NCBI GenBank assembly: GCA_009746045.1
Contig: RPFO01000165.1
Span: forward strand, 3,240,641-3,304,640
Direction: 5' to 3'
Source of the DNA: Mesostigma viride
Taxonomy: Eukaryota; Streptophyta; Mesostigmatophyceae; Mesostigmatales; Mesostigmataceae
Length of the DNA stretch: 64,000 bases
The notes beneath the pieces were generated by a model. That model was not told the DNA's origin. It made no database searches and saw only the letters and a list, made by a program, of their open reading frames with translations. Shown here one piece after another: positions 47,071 to 57,561 of the stretch. The position numbers and the translations under genes are program-made. The first letter of the stretch is position 1. The number at the start of each line of letters is the position of its first letter.

Positions 47071-47171
47071 CCGTGTGTGACCATCTCATTTAGGATTCGC
47101 TGATACTCATTTCCCCTCTCACCTCTTTGGTCCATAATTGGCTAATAAAAAATATGCCCATTTCCCCGAAA
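47071..47171 (+). mobile_element. Very short LINE tail, copy a
   Basis: About 100 bases ending ggctaataaaaaatatgc and cccatttccccg, the 3' end of the LINE family at 15305-18183. The 14-base flanks aataagaggtttac (47057-47070) and aatatgaggtttac (47172-47185) act as its target duplication. Confidence 0.6.
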
Positions 47172-47185
47172 AATATGAGGTTTAC

Positions 47186-47280
47186 ACTAACCTCGGTGGG
47201 TAACCAGCTGGTCGATACGTGGTACCTCTTAACCTAACGATATTCCTATTGGTTAATAAAAAATACCCATTTACCCGGAA
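47186..47280 (+). mobile_element. Very short LINE tail, copy b
   Basis: About 95 bases ending ggttaataaaaaataccc and atttacccgg. It is flanked by aatatgaggtttac and aataagaggtttac (47281-47294), so the same target was used twice in a row. Confidence 0.6.
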
Positions 47281-48000
47281 AATAAGAGGTTTACCTCCAG
47301 GCTCGACCAGCGATATCGGTGATTTGAATGGTAGATTGGTATAGTGCATTGCACAGGTCGGACAAATATAAATGATATTTGGCCGTATTTTGCGTATTTG
47401 ATTTATAAATGTTGCATATTTAGTCCACTAATTAACAAGAACGGGGGCTTCGCCCCCGGGCCCCCGGTAGTAACCAATATTGTGCCTCTCCGGCGTTTGT
47501 GGCCGGTCTCTGGCCGGACCCGTCACCTACTCTACTACAACCGTCTACGGAACCTGTGCACATTTAGGGCCCACTGAGCGCGAGCAAATATTCCAGTCCG
47601 GGCGACCAACTTGAGTGAAAATCTGTGAAAATCGTACGCTAGTTCCCGGCCAAACGGAGATTCTAGAGATGTTTGCCCTTCCCATGGCGCTACGGAGATG
47701 TGCGACTGAGGTCGTTACCATTTGCAACCGTGGGGTTAACACCGCTTCTCTGCATTGTAACCGTCGACTGCGCCATCGATCTAGAAAGTAGAAACGTATC
47801 CGCGACGCTACCGCGACTTCAGTACTTTCCGTATACTTGCACTTGGAATATAAGAGAATGGGTAACACAAAAAGTTCATGAAAAAAAAACACTCATGTAG
47901 GTAAAAAGGCTACACAAACACACATACACAAACAAACTAAAACAACACAAGGTCACAAGTACACTACAAGGTCACAAGTACACAAAAAAGGGAAAAAAAA

Positions 48001-48538
48001 TTCTATTCCCACTATTACCAATCCACCGACATTTGATTGAAACAATAAGTGGGCAATTACAGAACCCATGAGTGAGCCTGCCACGCTGCACCCATTTCAT
48101 GATTGATTGTAGTTCTCGTTACCCTAGAAACAAACACAAGAAGAGGGAGGGAGGGCGGGACAAGAAAAAGAGACCTAGAACATCGTGCAAATGGCACTTT
48201 AGGGCGGCGTAGCCCGGGCTCGCCTCATGAGCCGTCAGCAACAGTAACTTAATTGCTACTTAACTTAACGAACTAGAAATGGCCATACAAAACTGGCCAA
48301 CTAATTCTAACTCATGGAACCGGTCCAGCCCAAGGCCCACCGTCCCGTAGTACCACTCACATAGCGGCGTTCATTCTCATCTGTTATAAAGAAACTACGT
48401 TCAGAGAACACCGATTCTATTCTCACTATTACCAATCCACCAACATTTGATTAAAACAATAAGTGGGCAATTACAAAACCCATGAGTGAGCCTGCCACGC
48501 TGCACCCATTTCATGATTGATTGTAGTTCTCGTTACCC
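48001..48538 (+). repeat. Direct repeat A, two copies (48001-48124 and 48415-48538)
   Basis: About 124 bases starting ttctattc and ending tctcgttaccc, with few differences. Repeat B copy 1 lies between them. No coding potential. Confidence 0.85.
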
Positions 48539-49803
48539 AAACCCCCTTTCCTGGTGCTTTATCTCCAAAGCTCCGCCAACCACTTTCGCTCAGTGGCTCT
48601 CGAGGCTGCCCTGCCGCAACGGTCACGACCATTACAATCGCCGGCGGCTGTAGCGAGCCTCATGCACGATAACCCTTCGCAGGGCCCCCCCAGCCTTCCA
48701 CCCTCGGCCAGTAAAAGAGGGTGTTGAATGTGCACGCAAAGACAAGGAAGAAGACGCCTCGTTTAACGATCACGGACCTCCCTCAAAGGCCAGTGCCGCC
48801 CTAACGTGACGACAACTTGTAGGACGTCACCCGATGCCACCATATCTCGATTACTGTCAACGTTGTCACCTGGGGGAGTAACTTTCCATATTTCAGGTTT
48901 TAGTTGATGAGCAGGCTCTCATCACACACCCCAGCGGCCGATAAAGCGCAAGCGCAACTGGGCCGGCCAAAATATTTGGTCCTGCCCGGCCCAGGTCCGT
49001 CTGTTAAACTGGCCCCTTAAGTCTCGGTCTGAATCGAAATATTGCATAATTCCGGAATTCGTCCCCACCACATTCCCGAGACCTCACGCACCCATAAGAG
49101 CGGATGCTGGTAAATATTTTTCTACTTACGCGAGGGCCGACAGACTTGTCGTCCATCACAATGCCCACTAAAAGTAACCCGACCACCCTTCCTTCGGCAG
49201 TCAGCAGTCAGGAACTGCAACCCTGCTGCGACATTCCGCAGCAAAGCGGTAGGCACTGCAGCGTGGCACGGAAATCTTACTCATGGTTTTCAGAGTTCCG
49301 TACAGGTGCCACGCGCAGGCAAACGCGAAGTATTTTATAGTCTCTCGTCGGCCAAGAACCCAGCTGCGGGGAGAAAACCGACGAGGGTAATTTTAATTTC
49401 TTTTTCACAGTCACGTGACTGTTCAAGCTATGTCAATCACGCGCCATCTCTAATCGGCCACCGCCAGCCAAAAAGGCTGTCGCGATTAGGGCAGCATTAA
49501 ATTTCTTGTAATCCGCCATACCCATACCCCATACATCCGATTACAAGAAAAAGAGACCTAGAACATCGTGCAAATGGCACTTTAGGGCGGCGTAGCCCGG
49601 GCTCGCCTCATGAGCCGTCAGCAACAGTAACTTAATTGCTACTTAACTTAACGAACTAGAAATGGCCATACAAAACTGGCCAACTAATTCTAACTCATGG
49701 AACCGGTCCAGCCCAAGGCCCACCGTCCCGTATGTAGTACCATTCACATAGCGGCGTTCATTCTCATCTGTTATAAAGAAACTACGTTCAGAGAACACCG
49801 ATT
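48160..49803 (+). repeat. Direct repeat B, two copies (48160-48416 and 49542-49803)
   Basis: About 257 bases from caagaaaaagagacctagaac to gagaacaccgatt, almost identical; copy 2 has four extra bases (tatg). They are spaced 1.38 kb apart in the same orientation, like small LTRs, but no target duplication or retroelement gene lies between. A segmental duplication is equally possible. Confidence 0.8.
48539..49541. other. Unique DNA between B repeats, no gene recognised
   Basis: No frame here reads as a protein with recognisable features. The segment is moderately GC-rich at 48560-48720 and AT-rich later. Confidence 0.4.
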
Positions 49804-50189
49804 GCACAATGATTATGCTTGTATGGAGTGGTAAAATGGGCTCCTTTTTAGCAAATTAGCAAATTAGCGGGGGGCGGGGGCCGAGATTAATTATAAAAAG
49901 GTCACAAGTACACATAAAAAAGGGGGAAAAAATTGCACAATGATTTTACTTGTATGGATCGCGGTACAATTGGCTCCTTTTCGGGTATAATCATGGTATT
50001 TATGACTTAATGATTGATTTTAATATGACGTGCCTTGCAGTTCAAAAAGACACATATGCTTGCCTCTATCGAGATATATGTTTGACCGCGAATCATTTGT
50101 ATTGGCGTAACCGAAATGTCCCATCTTTGCTCCCATATAGATGTCTTAGTTTGTCCATGATGGGTTAATAAATTAATGAATTAGACTCT

Positions 50190-50258
50190 AAAGGAGGCAG
50201 GCTCGATCTACCATGGTCCGGATTCTTCGGATTTCGGGCTTGCGCTGGTTGTCTCCTT
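50190..50258 (+). mobile_element. Penelope-like element 3' scrap
   Basis: The plus strand reads ggcaggctcgatctaccatgg ... ggttgtctccttga, the same orientation as the element's coding strand. It matches the 3' edge at 22041-22110 read on the minus strand. A weak arm of the inverted-arm family (tgcctctatcgagatatat) lies just upstream at 50061. Confidence 0.55.
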
Positions 50259-50456
50259 GATCTATCAACAACGTCTAGTCATAGTTGTCTCACATATTAG
50301 GGTACTCTTTGCTTTCATAAACAATGGCATGCATGCTCCACCGGCTCCGTCCCCAAAATACTACGCCTGGGTAAGGAAAGCGTACAAGAGACTTTGTAAT
50401 TTGTAGTGCAATAACCTCAGATGTTAAATACATGTACCATGCGCATACATACAGAC

Positions 50457-52276
50457 GGGGGCGCGGCGCTGTCGCCTGGGCTGAGCCCGGCCGACTCCCC
50501 GGCGGGCCTGGCGACCCCGGCGCCCGCCCCCGGCCCCTCGCTCCCCGACGCTCTGGCCTCCCTTCCCCCGGCCGCGGTTGGCCACCCAGCCGCCACCCCC
50601 GTCCTTGCCGCGTGGGACGGCGGCCCCCGGGCCCACGCGTTCACCTCGTGGCCGCCCTCGCACATTGTCGGCGTGGTGGGCCGCGCCACCTTTTCTTGGG
50701 CGTACTGCCCTTTGTTGCTGGACGCGGTCGGGCTCCAGGCCGCCTTCCCCTCGCTCCCTAGGCCCCCGGCCTTCCTGGCCCTAGTTGCGCAGGTGCGGGC
50801 GACATTTCTTTCCGCCGCCCCCCCGGTGACGGCCTCGACTCTTTGGGGGTATGTCTTGGAAGGATATCACGCCGGCTGCCGGCTGCCGTGGCATCTCCCG
50901 GCCGCCCGGCAGGAAGAGCTGCTTTCCCTGGACGAGCGGGTGGGTCAGGCGGTGGTCGAGTTCGTCACGGCGGTGGCTCGAGACGCACAGGTCTCGGTGC
51001 GGGCGGCCTACCTCGCGGGCGGCGCCGACCTGGGCCTCATGTCCCCGCGGCAGCTTCGCCTCTTCTTGGACGCCCAGGCCCCGCCTCCCGGCCCGGTTGC
51101 CAGTGGGGGCTTTCTCATCACCTCCCTCAGCCTGGCGCAGGCCGCCATGCTGCGTGTGGAGTTCGGGGCCCCCATCGCGGTTCAGGGCGGCCAGGCCATC
51201 TTGGTGGACTCGGCCGGGCGCGCCCAGCCCCTAACCGCGGGGACGCCTGTTTCTGCCTTCCTCCACGACATCCTGGAGTTGGCAGGCATCCCGCACGAAT
51301 GGCACCCCGCGGCTGACCAACCGGTCGGCATCCTCTCGCGCGCCCAGATTGCCGCCTCCCGGGTTGCTGGGAGGCCGGCTGGGACCCGCCCCCCCCTCAT
51401 GTCCGGTCCCTTCTGGAGGGGGACGACCCCGAGTCGGGCTCCTGTGCCATCTGCCTTGAGCCCTTCCGGCCGGGGGATGGCTTGTGTCGCCTGCCCGCGT
51501 GCGGCCACACATTCCATCAAGCGTGCATCGCGCGCAGCTTGCTCCACTCCGTGCCGCGCTGCCCGTTGTGCCGGGCTGTTGTGCCGCCCCCTGGGACTGC
51601 GCTTCCTCTCGGCCCGCCCCCGGTCTCGCTGGGTCCCCTGCCGGGTCCCCACCGGGCCCCGGGGCCAGCTGCCTCCCCGACCCCTCGGCCTCCGCCCCCG
51701 GCCTCGTTGCCGGGGCCTGGGGTGGTCGCGGGCGCGCTGGCGAGTCCCCCTGGGAGGGGCGCCGGCGTTCTCGATCCCCCTCCGCTGGGGGTCTCCCCGG
51801 TGGGCACTGCCTCCTCCGTGGCCCCGGCGGGCCTGCCGGGCGCTGGTCGGGTCGTGGTGCGCGCGCCTGCCGGCCCGGCTGGGGAGACGCCGCAGGCCCC
51901 ACGTCCTGCCTTTGCTGGCGCCGCTCCCCGCCACTCAGCGCCCGCCGACGGCCTTCACCGGTGTGCCGTGCTGCTTCCCACGGGGTCCCCGTGTGCGGGT
52001 GTGTTCCACAACCGTAACCTCCTCTGCCAGCACCTTCGCGCTGTGCACCCCGATCTCGGCGCGGCGGATCTGCAGGCCATGAGCTGTTACCGGTGCCCGG
52101 AAGCTCACTGCCAGCGGGTGTACTCCATTCACGGGCGCGCTCAGCACGCGCGCGCCTGTGTTGCTCAACGGCCCCTCAACCGGCCAGCAGTCCCGGCCCC
52201 CTCCCCCCTCCCGCCTCGGCTCCCCCGGCTCCCAGCCCCCGCCGCCCGACTACTCGGCCAGTTGGCGTTGGCTTGA
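50457..52276 (+). pseudogene. LINE N-terminal region: RING-H2 and zinc fingers (frameshifted)
   Basis: From 50457 to about 51395 one frame encodes about 310 residues without a recognised domain. It includes GGFLITSLSLAQAAMLRVEFG, which faintly recalls an OTU protease core (low confidence). At a run of eight C (51389-51396) the frame changes. The next frame has GSCAICLEPFRPGDG, then CGHTFHQAC and CPLC: a full C3H2C3 RING-H2 pattern at 51440-51570, as in E3 ubiquitin ligases. A Pro-rich linker follows, then C2H2-like fingers (FHNRNLLCQHLRAVH; CPEAHCQRVYSIHGRAQHARAC) that in R2-type LINEs bind the DNA target. The frame ends at 52276. Confidence 0.72.
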
Positions 52277-52384
52277 CACGGTCCCTGGGATGCATGCGCC
52301 ATCAACCCGACGTCTACCCTGACCGACCTCCCCCACCGCGCGCGTAGCCTTTTCGCGCAATGTGCAATCGTTTCTCTCCGGCGC

Positions 52385-55161
52385 ATGCACGCCGCTCCGG
52401 ACGACCCGCTGGGCTTTAAACTGCACATGGTGACCCCCCGCCTGCTCCTCACCCCTCTCGGGCGTGGTGTGCGCGGCCTCCAGGGTGCGGTTATTGCCCG
52501 TTGCCGACGCTTTCTGCAGGGGGACTGGGAGGGGCTGTTTGGCGTGCCGCCCCCGCGCACGGCCCGGCTGTCGGGGGAGGTCAACTTCGAGCGGGTGGCC
52601 GCCGACGTCATCCGCCTCGTCCGCGAGGGGCAGCTCAGCCGGGCCATGACCCGCTTGGAAATGGCCAAGCTCGCCCCCGCCAATGCGGCTACCCTGGCGG
52701 CCTTGGAGGCTCTTCACCCTGCGGAGCCCGGATTCCAGCTGCCCGTGCCGGACCCCCTGCCGGCCCCCCTCCGGCTGGACCGCGACTGCTTCCTGGAGGT
52801 GATGCGTGAGGTCCCGCGGGCTTCCTCTACCGGGCCGTCGGGCTGGCGCTACGAGCACTTGGAGGTCCTGGTGGGGCATGGGGGCGAGGACATTCTCTTT
52901 GACACCCTCATTGACCTGGCGGCTGGTCGCGTTCCTCCCGCTGCGCGCGAGTGGTTAGCGGGCGCTCGCCTCCTCGCTCTGCTCAAGGGTGTCTTGCCCC
53001 CCCCGAGGGCAAGGTGCGCCCGATCGCCTGCGGTGAGGTGCTCCGCAAGCTCGTGGGCAAAGTGATCTGCCGCCAAAAGGCGCCCGAGCTCCGTGCCTTT
53101 TTCTGCCCGCCCCTCGCAGCGGGTGAGACCTCGGTGGCGGCCCAGCTGGGGGTGACGACTCCAGGCGGGGCGGATATCCTCATCCATTCGGTGCAGGCCT
53201 ACCTCGAGGCCCACCCCACCCACGCTGTCGTCAAGGTCGACTGCCACAACGCGTTCAACAGTCTGTCCCGCGCCAGCATGTTTGCGGCCGTCATGGAGTC
53301 CTTCGAGGACTTGTACGCTTGGACAGCCGTGTGCTACGGCCAGCCCGGCCAACTGGTTCACATCATGGAGGACGGCACTCGCGGCGGCCTGCTGTCGCGG
53401 TCGGGCACCCAGCAAGGGGACCCCCTGGGACCCCTGTACTTTGCCGCCCCCCTCCAGGGTTGCCTCCAAGCGGTCCATGCTGCCCACCCGGCGGTCGCTA
53501 TTCAGGCCTACTTGGATGATATCTACCTGCTGGGCCCTGTGCCGGACACCACCGCGGCTCTGCTGGCACTGCAGACCGCGGTGGCCGACATCAACCTCCA
53601 GTTGACCCTTGCCAAGTGCGCGGTGTACTCGCCCCAAGGTGATTGCTCCGGCTTTCCGCCCCAGCTCTTGGGCCGGGACGAGCGCCTCCATGGGTTGGAT
53701 GTCCTCGGCGTTCCGGTTGGCGACCCCGCGTTTGTCATCGATGCTCTGCGGGCCGCCCTCGAGGCACGCACTGAGGTACTGCCCTTGATTGCGCGCCTTC
53801 ATGATTCGCAGACCAAGGGTCTGCTTCTGTGGTTTTGCGCTCACCCTCGCGTCGTTCACTGGCTCCGGGGCGCTCTTCCGTCTCAGGTCCGGCTGGCCGC
53901 CGAGGGCCACGACGAACGCATCCAGTCGGCCTTGGCGCAGCTGGTCCCGGGCCCCGACCTCCCGCCACATGCTATTCGCATTGCCTCCCTGCCTGCACGG
54001 ATGGGTGGCTGCGGTCTGACTCGTGCCGCCCGGCTGGCCCCAGCAGCCTTTTTGGGCTCCGTCGCTCAGTCGTGGGCGGAAAGCTGCCGGCTCCTGCCCC
54101 TTTTGGCAACGGCAGCGCCTGACCTCCTGGACCCCAGCAGCCCTTTGCCCTTCGTCACCGCCATCCAGGAGGCCTATGCTGAGATCCAGCAGGCCTGTTC
54201 TCCCGTCCGTGCCGCTCAGGCGGTACAGCGCCACCTCCCTCGCGGCACTCCCTCGGTCGCCTCCGTTCAATCTCCCGCCGCATTCCCTGCTCGCGTCATC
54301 GATAAACACCAGAAAACCTACGCGGGTATTCTGCACACGGCTGATTGGATTGCTCTTTTCGCGGACCTCAACGCCCAGGGACGTGCGTGGCTGTTCTCGC
54401 TTTCCTTGCGGAGTGTGGGCTCGGCGTACCTTCGTGCTCTTCCCATGGCCCCCCCATTCGCCTTGGCTCCCAGCCACTACTCGGTGGCGCTCCGGCACCA
54501 GCTATTTGCCCCGCAGCCTCTTGTTCCGGCCGGGCGGCCTTGTGGTAGCTGTGGGCAGCCGCTGGATCCCACGGGGACTCACTACCTTGCCTGCATGGGG
54601 GGCCAACAGAATCAGAATTGGTATTTGTATTTGCACACTGTCCTCCTGACGGTGGTGCTCGCCATGATTCGGTCGGTTTTCCCCCACGCGAACATCCGGT
54701 CCGAGGATGCGGATGGCGCTGCCTTCTATTCCCCCAACCACCGGCCTGACATCGTGGTGCTGGACTTTGAGGGGGGTGGCCGGCATCTGCTTATTGACGT
54801 TTCGGTGGCGCGGCCCTTGGCTCTTAGCCACGTGGCTGGGGCCTCCCTCACGGCAGGTTACACGGCGGACCGGGCGGAGCGGGCCAAGCTCCTGGCCTAC
54901 GGCGACGTCGGGCACCATCGTGTGGTGCCCTTTGTCCTGGAGGAGTTTGGGGCCATGGGGCCCCTGACCTCCGCCTTCTTCAAGGAGTGTTGCCGGCTCC
55001 GGGAGGACCGGCTGGACCTGGAGGGCCAGCGGGCCCCATGGTCGGCGCGGACCTGGACGTCATATTGGCGTCAGCGCTTGTCGGTGGCGCTGACTCGGGC
55101 CATGGCGGACATCATGCTCCGCCGTACGCGGGCTGATTTTGCGGTGCAGCAGGGCTATTAG
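52385..55161 (+). CDS. LINE reverse transcriptase and restriction-like endonuclease (one frameshift)
   Basis: The first part (52385-53000) has the RT entry motif SGWRYEHLEVLV. At a run of eight C (52997-53004) the frame changes and the remaining 720 residues are intact. These hold GKVRPIACGEVLRKL, VKVDCHNAFNSL (motif A), GTQQGDPLGP (motif B), AYLDDIYL (motif C), a thumb, CGSCG...THYLAC, and the endonuclease RPDIVVLDF...LLIDVSV. The enzyme nicks the target and primes cDNA from the nick (known for R2). Between 52200 and 52385 two further frame changes link it to the finger region (WRWLDTV, then LTDLPHRARSLF). Confidence 0.88.
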
Positions 55162-55453
55162 GTTCCTCCCGTTAGGCGTTTCCATTGGTCTTATCGTACT
55201 TCGTAGTATAGAGCTTTGACATGGCTCTGTATATAGGTTTATAGCTGGGCGTTTGCTTTGGTTTGAGTGATTTCACTCTGCTGTAAGTAATTATATTTTT
55301 AATACATACAGACAATGGCATTATGTGCATTATAATGAATCAAGCATTATAAATGCATAAAATAAAACACAACCGTGTTTGCCCTTACTCTGCCTTTGGT
55401 TCATAGGTATAATAGGATGAGACGGCGGCAGTGTCATTGCCCCCCGCACCCAA

Positions 55454-56427
55454 TTAGTGGGATGCTTGGAAAAAAAAGCGCCAGTGGCCTTGCGGGTATT
55501 CTTCTTTAGGGTATGATGCACCGGCATGCACATGGCAAGCATGGAACATGATCATTGCGCCTTTCCCAAAATTATGTTACATTGGACTTCTTAACACCTT
55601 GACCCTCACGTATCCTCAAGTTGTTGATGGGGTCAGTGTGTCCAGTGGCTAGCAAACTGCCATCAAAAGAGATGTACTTTGCCTTAGGGCCACACGACAG
55701 CAAAAAAGAGTAAGTGGGATGGTCCTCAAGCTTATGGGCCATATCAGAGTGTGGGCACTGGGGATCACAACCAGGCTTGCTATATAATGCGTAGCAATTG
55801 TGGACGATGTACTTCTCGCCCAGCCAGGACCTGGTCAACAACACCTTGCAAGGGTCTGCGAATAAAATCATAACCCCCATCATCCAATGCTATTTTGTAT
55901 GCCGTTCGGTCATTTGTCAAATCATCGGGCCCGTTCCTAAAAAGATTCACTCCAGCCGACTCCTTGGCCTGGAGTTCTTTCCCGACCTCCTTAAGCGGAT
56001 CAACAGTCCTTTTGTCAATGTATTGATAAACCGCAATCTTAACATATCCCAGATCCCTGACTGATTGTATTAAGGCCTTCCAAGTAGGGTTGGTCTCGGA
56101 CTGAATGACCTGATCCAGAAAAAAACAAAGACGGTCAGGAACAGGAATTGATTTCACCATGTTGGCCTCCTGCTTTCTTTCAGCATGTCTCTCTTCACTT
56201 TCGTTTTCCCGATGCTTATTCATTATCCCCCTCCTTTTAATTGCGTTTGCAAGCCTCTCCTCCTCGTTCATTGCCTCCATTTTGTTTGTATAACTTTCTT
56301 TTTGCTGCCTATTCCTTTTCCCCCTATACTCAAAACGCTTTGTCTGGTCTGCCTTGTCAGAAGAGTGCCTCAAGGCAGCCATCCTAGCTGAATGGCTCAG
56401 CTTCGGTTGGGTTGACATTCCAGCCAT
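55454..56427 (-). CDS. Putative Fe(II)/2-oxoglutarate dioxygenase-like host gene (one frame break)
   Basis: Likely start MAGMSTQPKL at 56427. Residues to about 90 are a charged helix (EERLANAIKRRGIMNKHRENE). A globular part follows, then after a frame change at about 55826 GEKYIVHNCYALYSKPGC and PQCPHSDM. A 49-nt GT-AG intron (55609-55561) joins in phase to AMIMFHACHVHAGASYP and a stop at 55454-55456. The H-x-D of PHSD and the later HVHAG match the iron-binding pattern of cupin-type dioxygenases. The family and substrate are not known. The frame change may be a second unseen intron, an assembly error or decay. Confidence 0.6.
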
Positions 56428-56556
56428 GAGTCGAAAATACAAAGAACAGATGCAAAAAACAGTGAGTAATAGAACGTTGCGGTAGCCGTCGCAGTTGCGT
56501 TGCCAATGCACGAGCCGCATACACAAGCGTCTTGTCAATAAAACCCTAGCGTTTCG

Positions 56557-56957
56557 CCGCCTCAGACACTTTTTTGGACACGTTGGAGAAAACGGTTGCA
56601 GATCTCTGAGCATCAGATACTTGGAAATTTTGTTACGTTCGCATCGAGAGTAGATTTGTGATGGTAGGTTCCTCATGCAAGTTGTAACGCCTCTCGAGTA
56701 AGGGACCAATAGATGATCGGTTTGAAACTGACCACGGGTTGTTACTGGTCGATCTTCGCTGCCTCGGACACCTTTTTTGGACACGTTGGAGAAAACGGTT
56801 GCAGCTCTCTGAGCATCAGATACTTGGAGTTTTTGTTACGTTCGTATCGAGAGTAGATTTCTGATGGTAGGTTCCTCATGCAGTTGTAACCGACGCCTCT
56901 CGAGTAAGGAACCAATAGATGATCAGTTTGAAACTGACCACGGGCTGTTACTGGTCA
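56557..56957. repeat. Tandem duplication upstream of host gene 2
   Basis: About 195 bases (ttttttggacacgttggag ... accacgggttgttactggtc) occur twice in a row, at about 56557-56750 and 56758-56957, with a few percent difference. The duplicate lies in the 5' flank of the minus-strand gene and could carry its promoter. A minus-strand frame extending from the gene into it is probably not coding. Confidence 0.85.
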
Positions 56958-57561
56958 ATACACTTGGTGTTGCTCATCCCTGCTCACTGAACTCGTATTG
57001 TGCTCGCACTCCCTTTTTTTCTGTATGCAAAAAAATATACAATCGTGGTTCTCTGAACATAGTTTCTTTATAGTGAGATGGAAGGGTGGCTGCTATAGCT
57101 AGGTTATTGGGTTCACGTGGCTTACCTTTTGAGGCCGGTGCGGCCTGATCCGGATCAGTCGTGGCCAAAACTTTGGCCAGTTTTTCTTGGCCAGGTGGCA
57201 GGAGCTACGTTGAGATATAAACCTGCCACTGTCTAGGTTTCTTGGCTCATGGCGTAGTGATTAACTAGATCTAGATTCTTTCTCTCACGCAATATGTGAC
57301 CTAATAGCCCCGGCAGCCTTACGTAAGCTGCCGGCAATTAGAACGCCACATTGCGTCATTTGTTCAGACGCAACATTTGCGTGGCGAAAAAATGCCGTCC
57401 GGGCCAAGGCCGCATGACACGCAAAAAAGGACAAAAACAAACCCACCTAGCTAAGGTCGGCCTCTTTTCTTTTCACGAGGGCGGCGACAGCAAGCCAGGG
57501 GAAACGAACCTCTGGTTTGACGAACCTGTACTGTCGGAGCCATTTTTGGCCCTGAGCAGCA
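56958..57561. other. Spacer between host gene 2 and the tandem RT units
   Basis: No gene was recognised. It holds a perfect hairpin (57310-57334; stem CCGGCAGC/GCTGCCGG, loop cttacgtaa) and repeated gacgcaa/cacgcaa words near 57350-57420. It probably includes the 5' part of the RT element that follows. Confidence 0.4.

Larger units (their letters stand above)
47000..47832. mobile_element. Inverted-repeat element, unclassified
   Basis: The left end acggaaagtactgaagtcgcgg (47000-47050) is mirrored at 47770-47832, with about 50 bases of imperfect inverted repeat including a CTAGA box. No clear target duplication or transposase was found. Two LINE tails (47071-47280) lie inside. A ggggcttcgccccc hairpin is at 47444-47459. 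Confidence 0.5.
50457..55301 (+). mobile_element. RLE-type LINE with RING-H2 finger
   Basis: The 12-base duplication atacatacagac (50445-50456 and 55302-55313) defines the ends. The coding frame is already open at 50457, so the 5' end is probably truncated. Domain order is unknown N-terminal region, RING-H2 finger, Pro-rich linker, C2H2-type fingers, RT, Cys-His knuckle, restriction-like endonuclease. This is the plan of R2/NeSL-type LINEs plus an added RING finger. The 3' UTR (55162-55301) ends tatatttttaat. A daughter copy is at 1673-2753. Confidence 0.88.

Noticed and set aside
47440-47470. Organelle-type palindrome (ggggcttcgcccccg) suggesting plastid DNA
   Set aside because: A single short hairpin in a nuclear repeat context is not evidence of an organelle insertion.
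50457-51395. OTU cysteine protease in the LINE N-terminal region
   Set aside because: Only a faint likeness (GGFLITSLSLAQ...); no D-G-N-C catalytic motif was found, so it was not called.
52849-54498. 549-residue minus-strand ORF
   Set aside because: It is antisense to the LINE reverse transcriptase, GC-rich, with no domain. Part of it recurs at 1589-1957 only because the LINE copy does.
56428-56784. N-terminal extension of host gene 2 to 56784
   Set aside because: The extension runs into the tandemly duplicated flank, is Cys/Arg-rich and looks non-coding. MAGMSTQ at 56427 is a better start.
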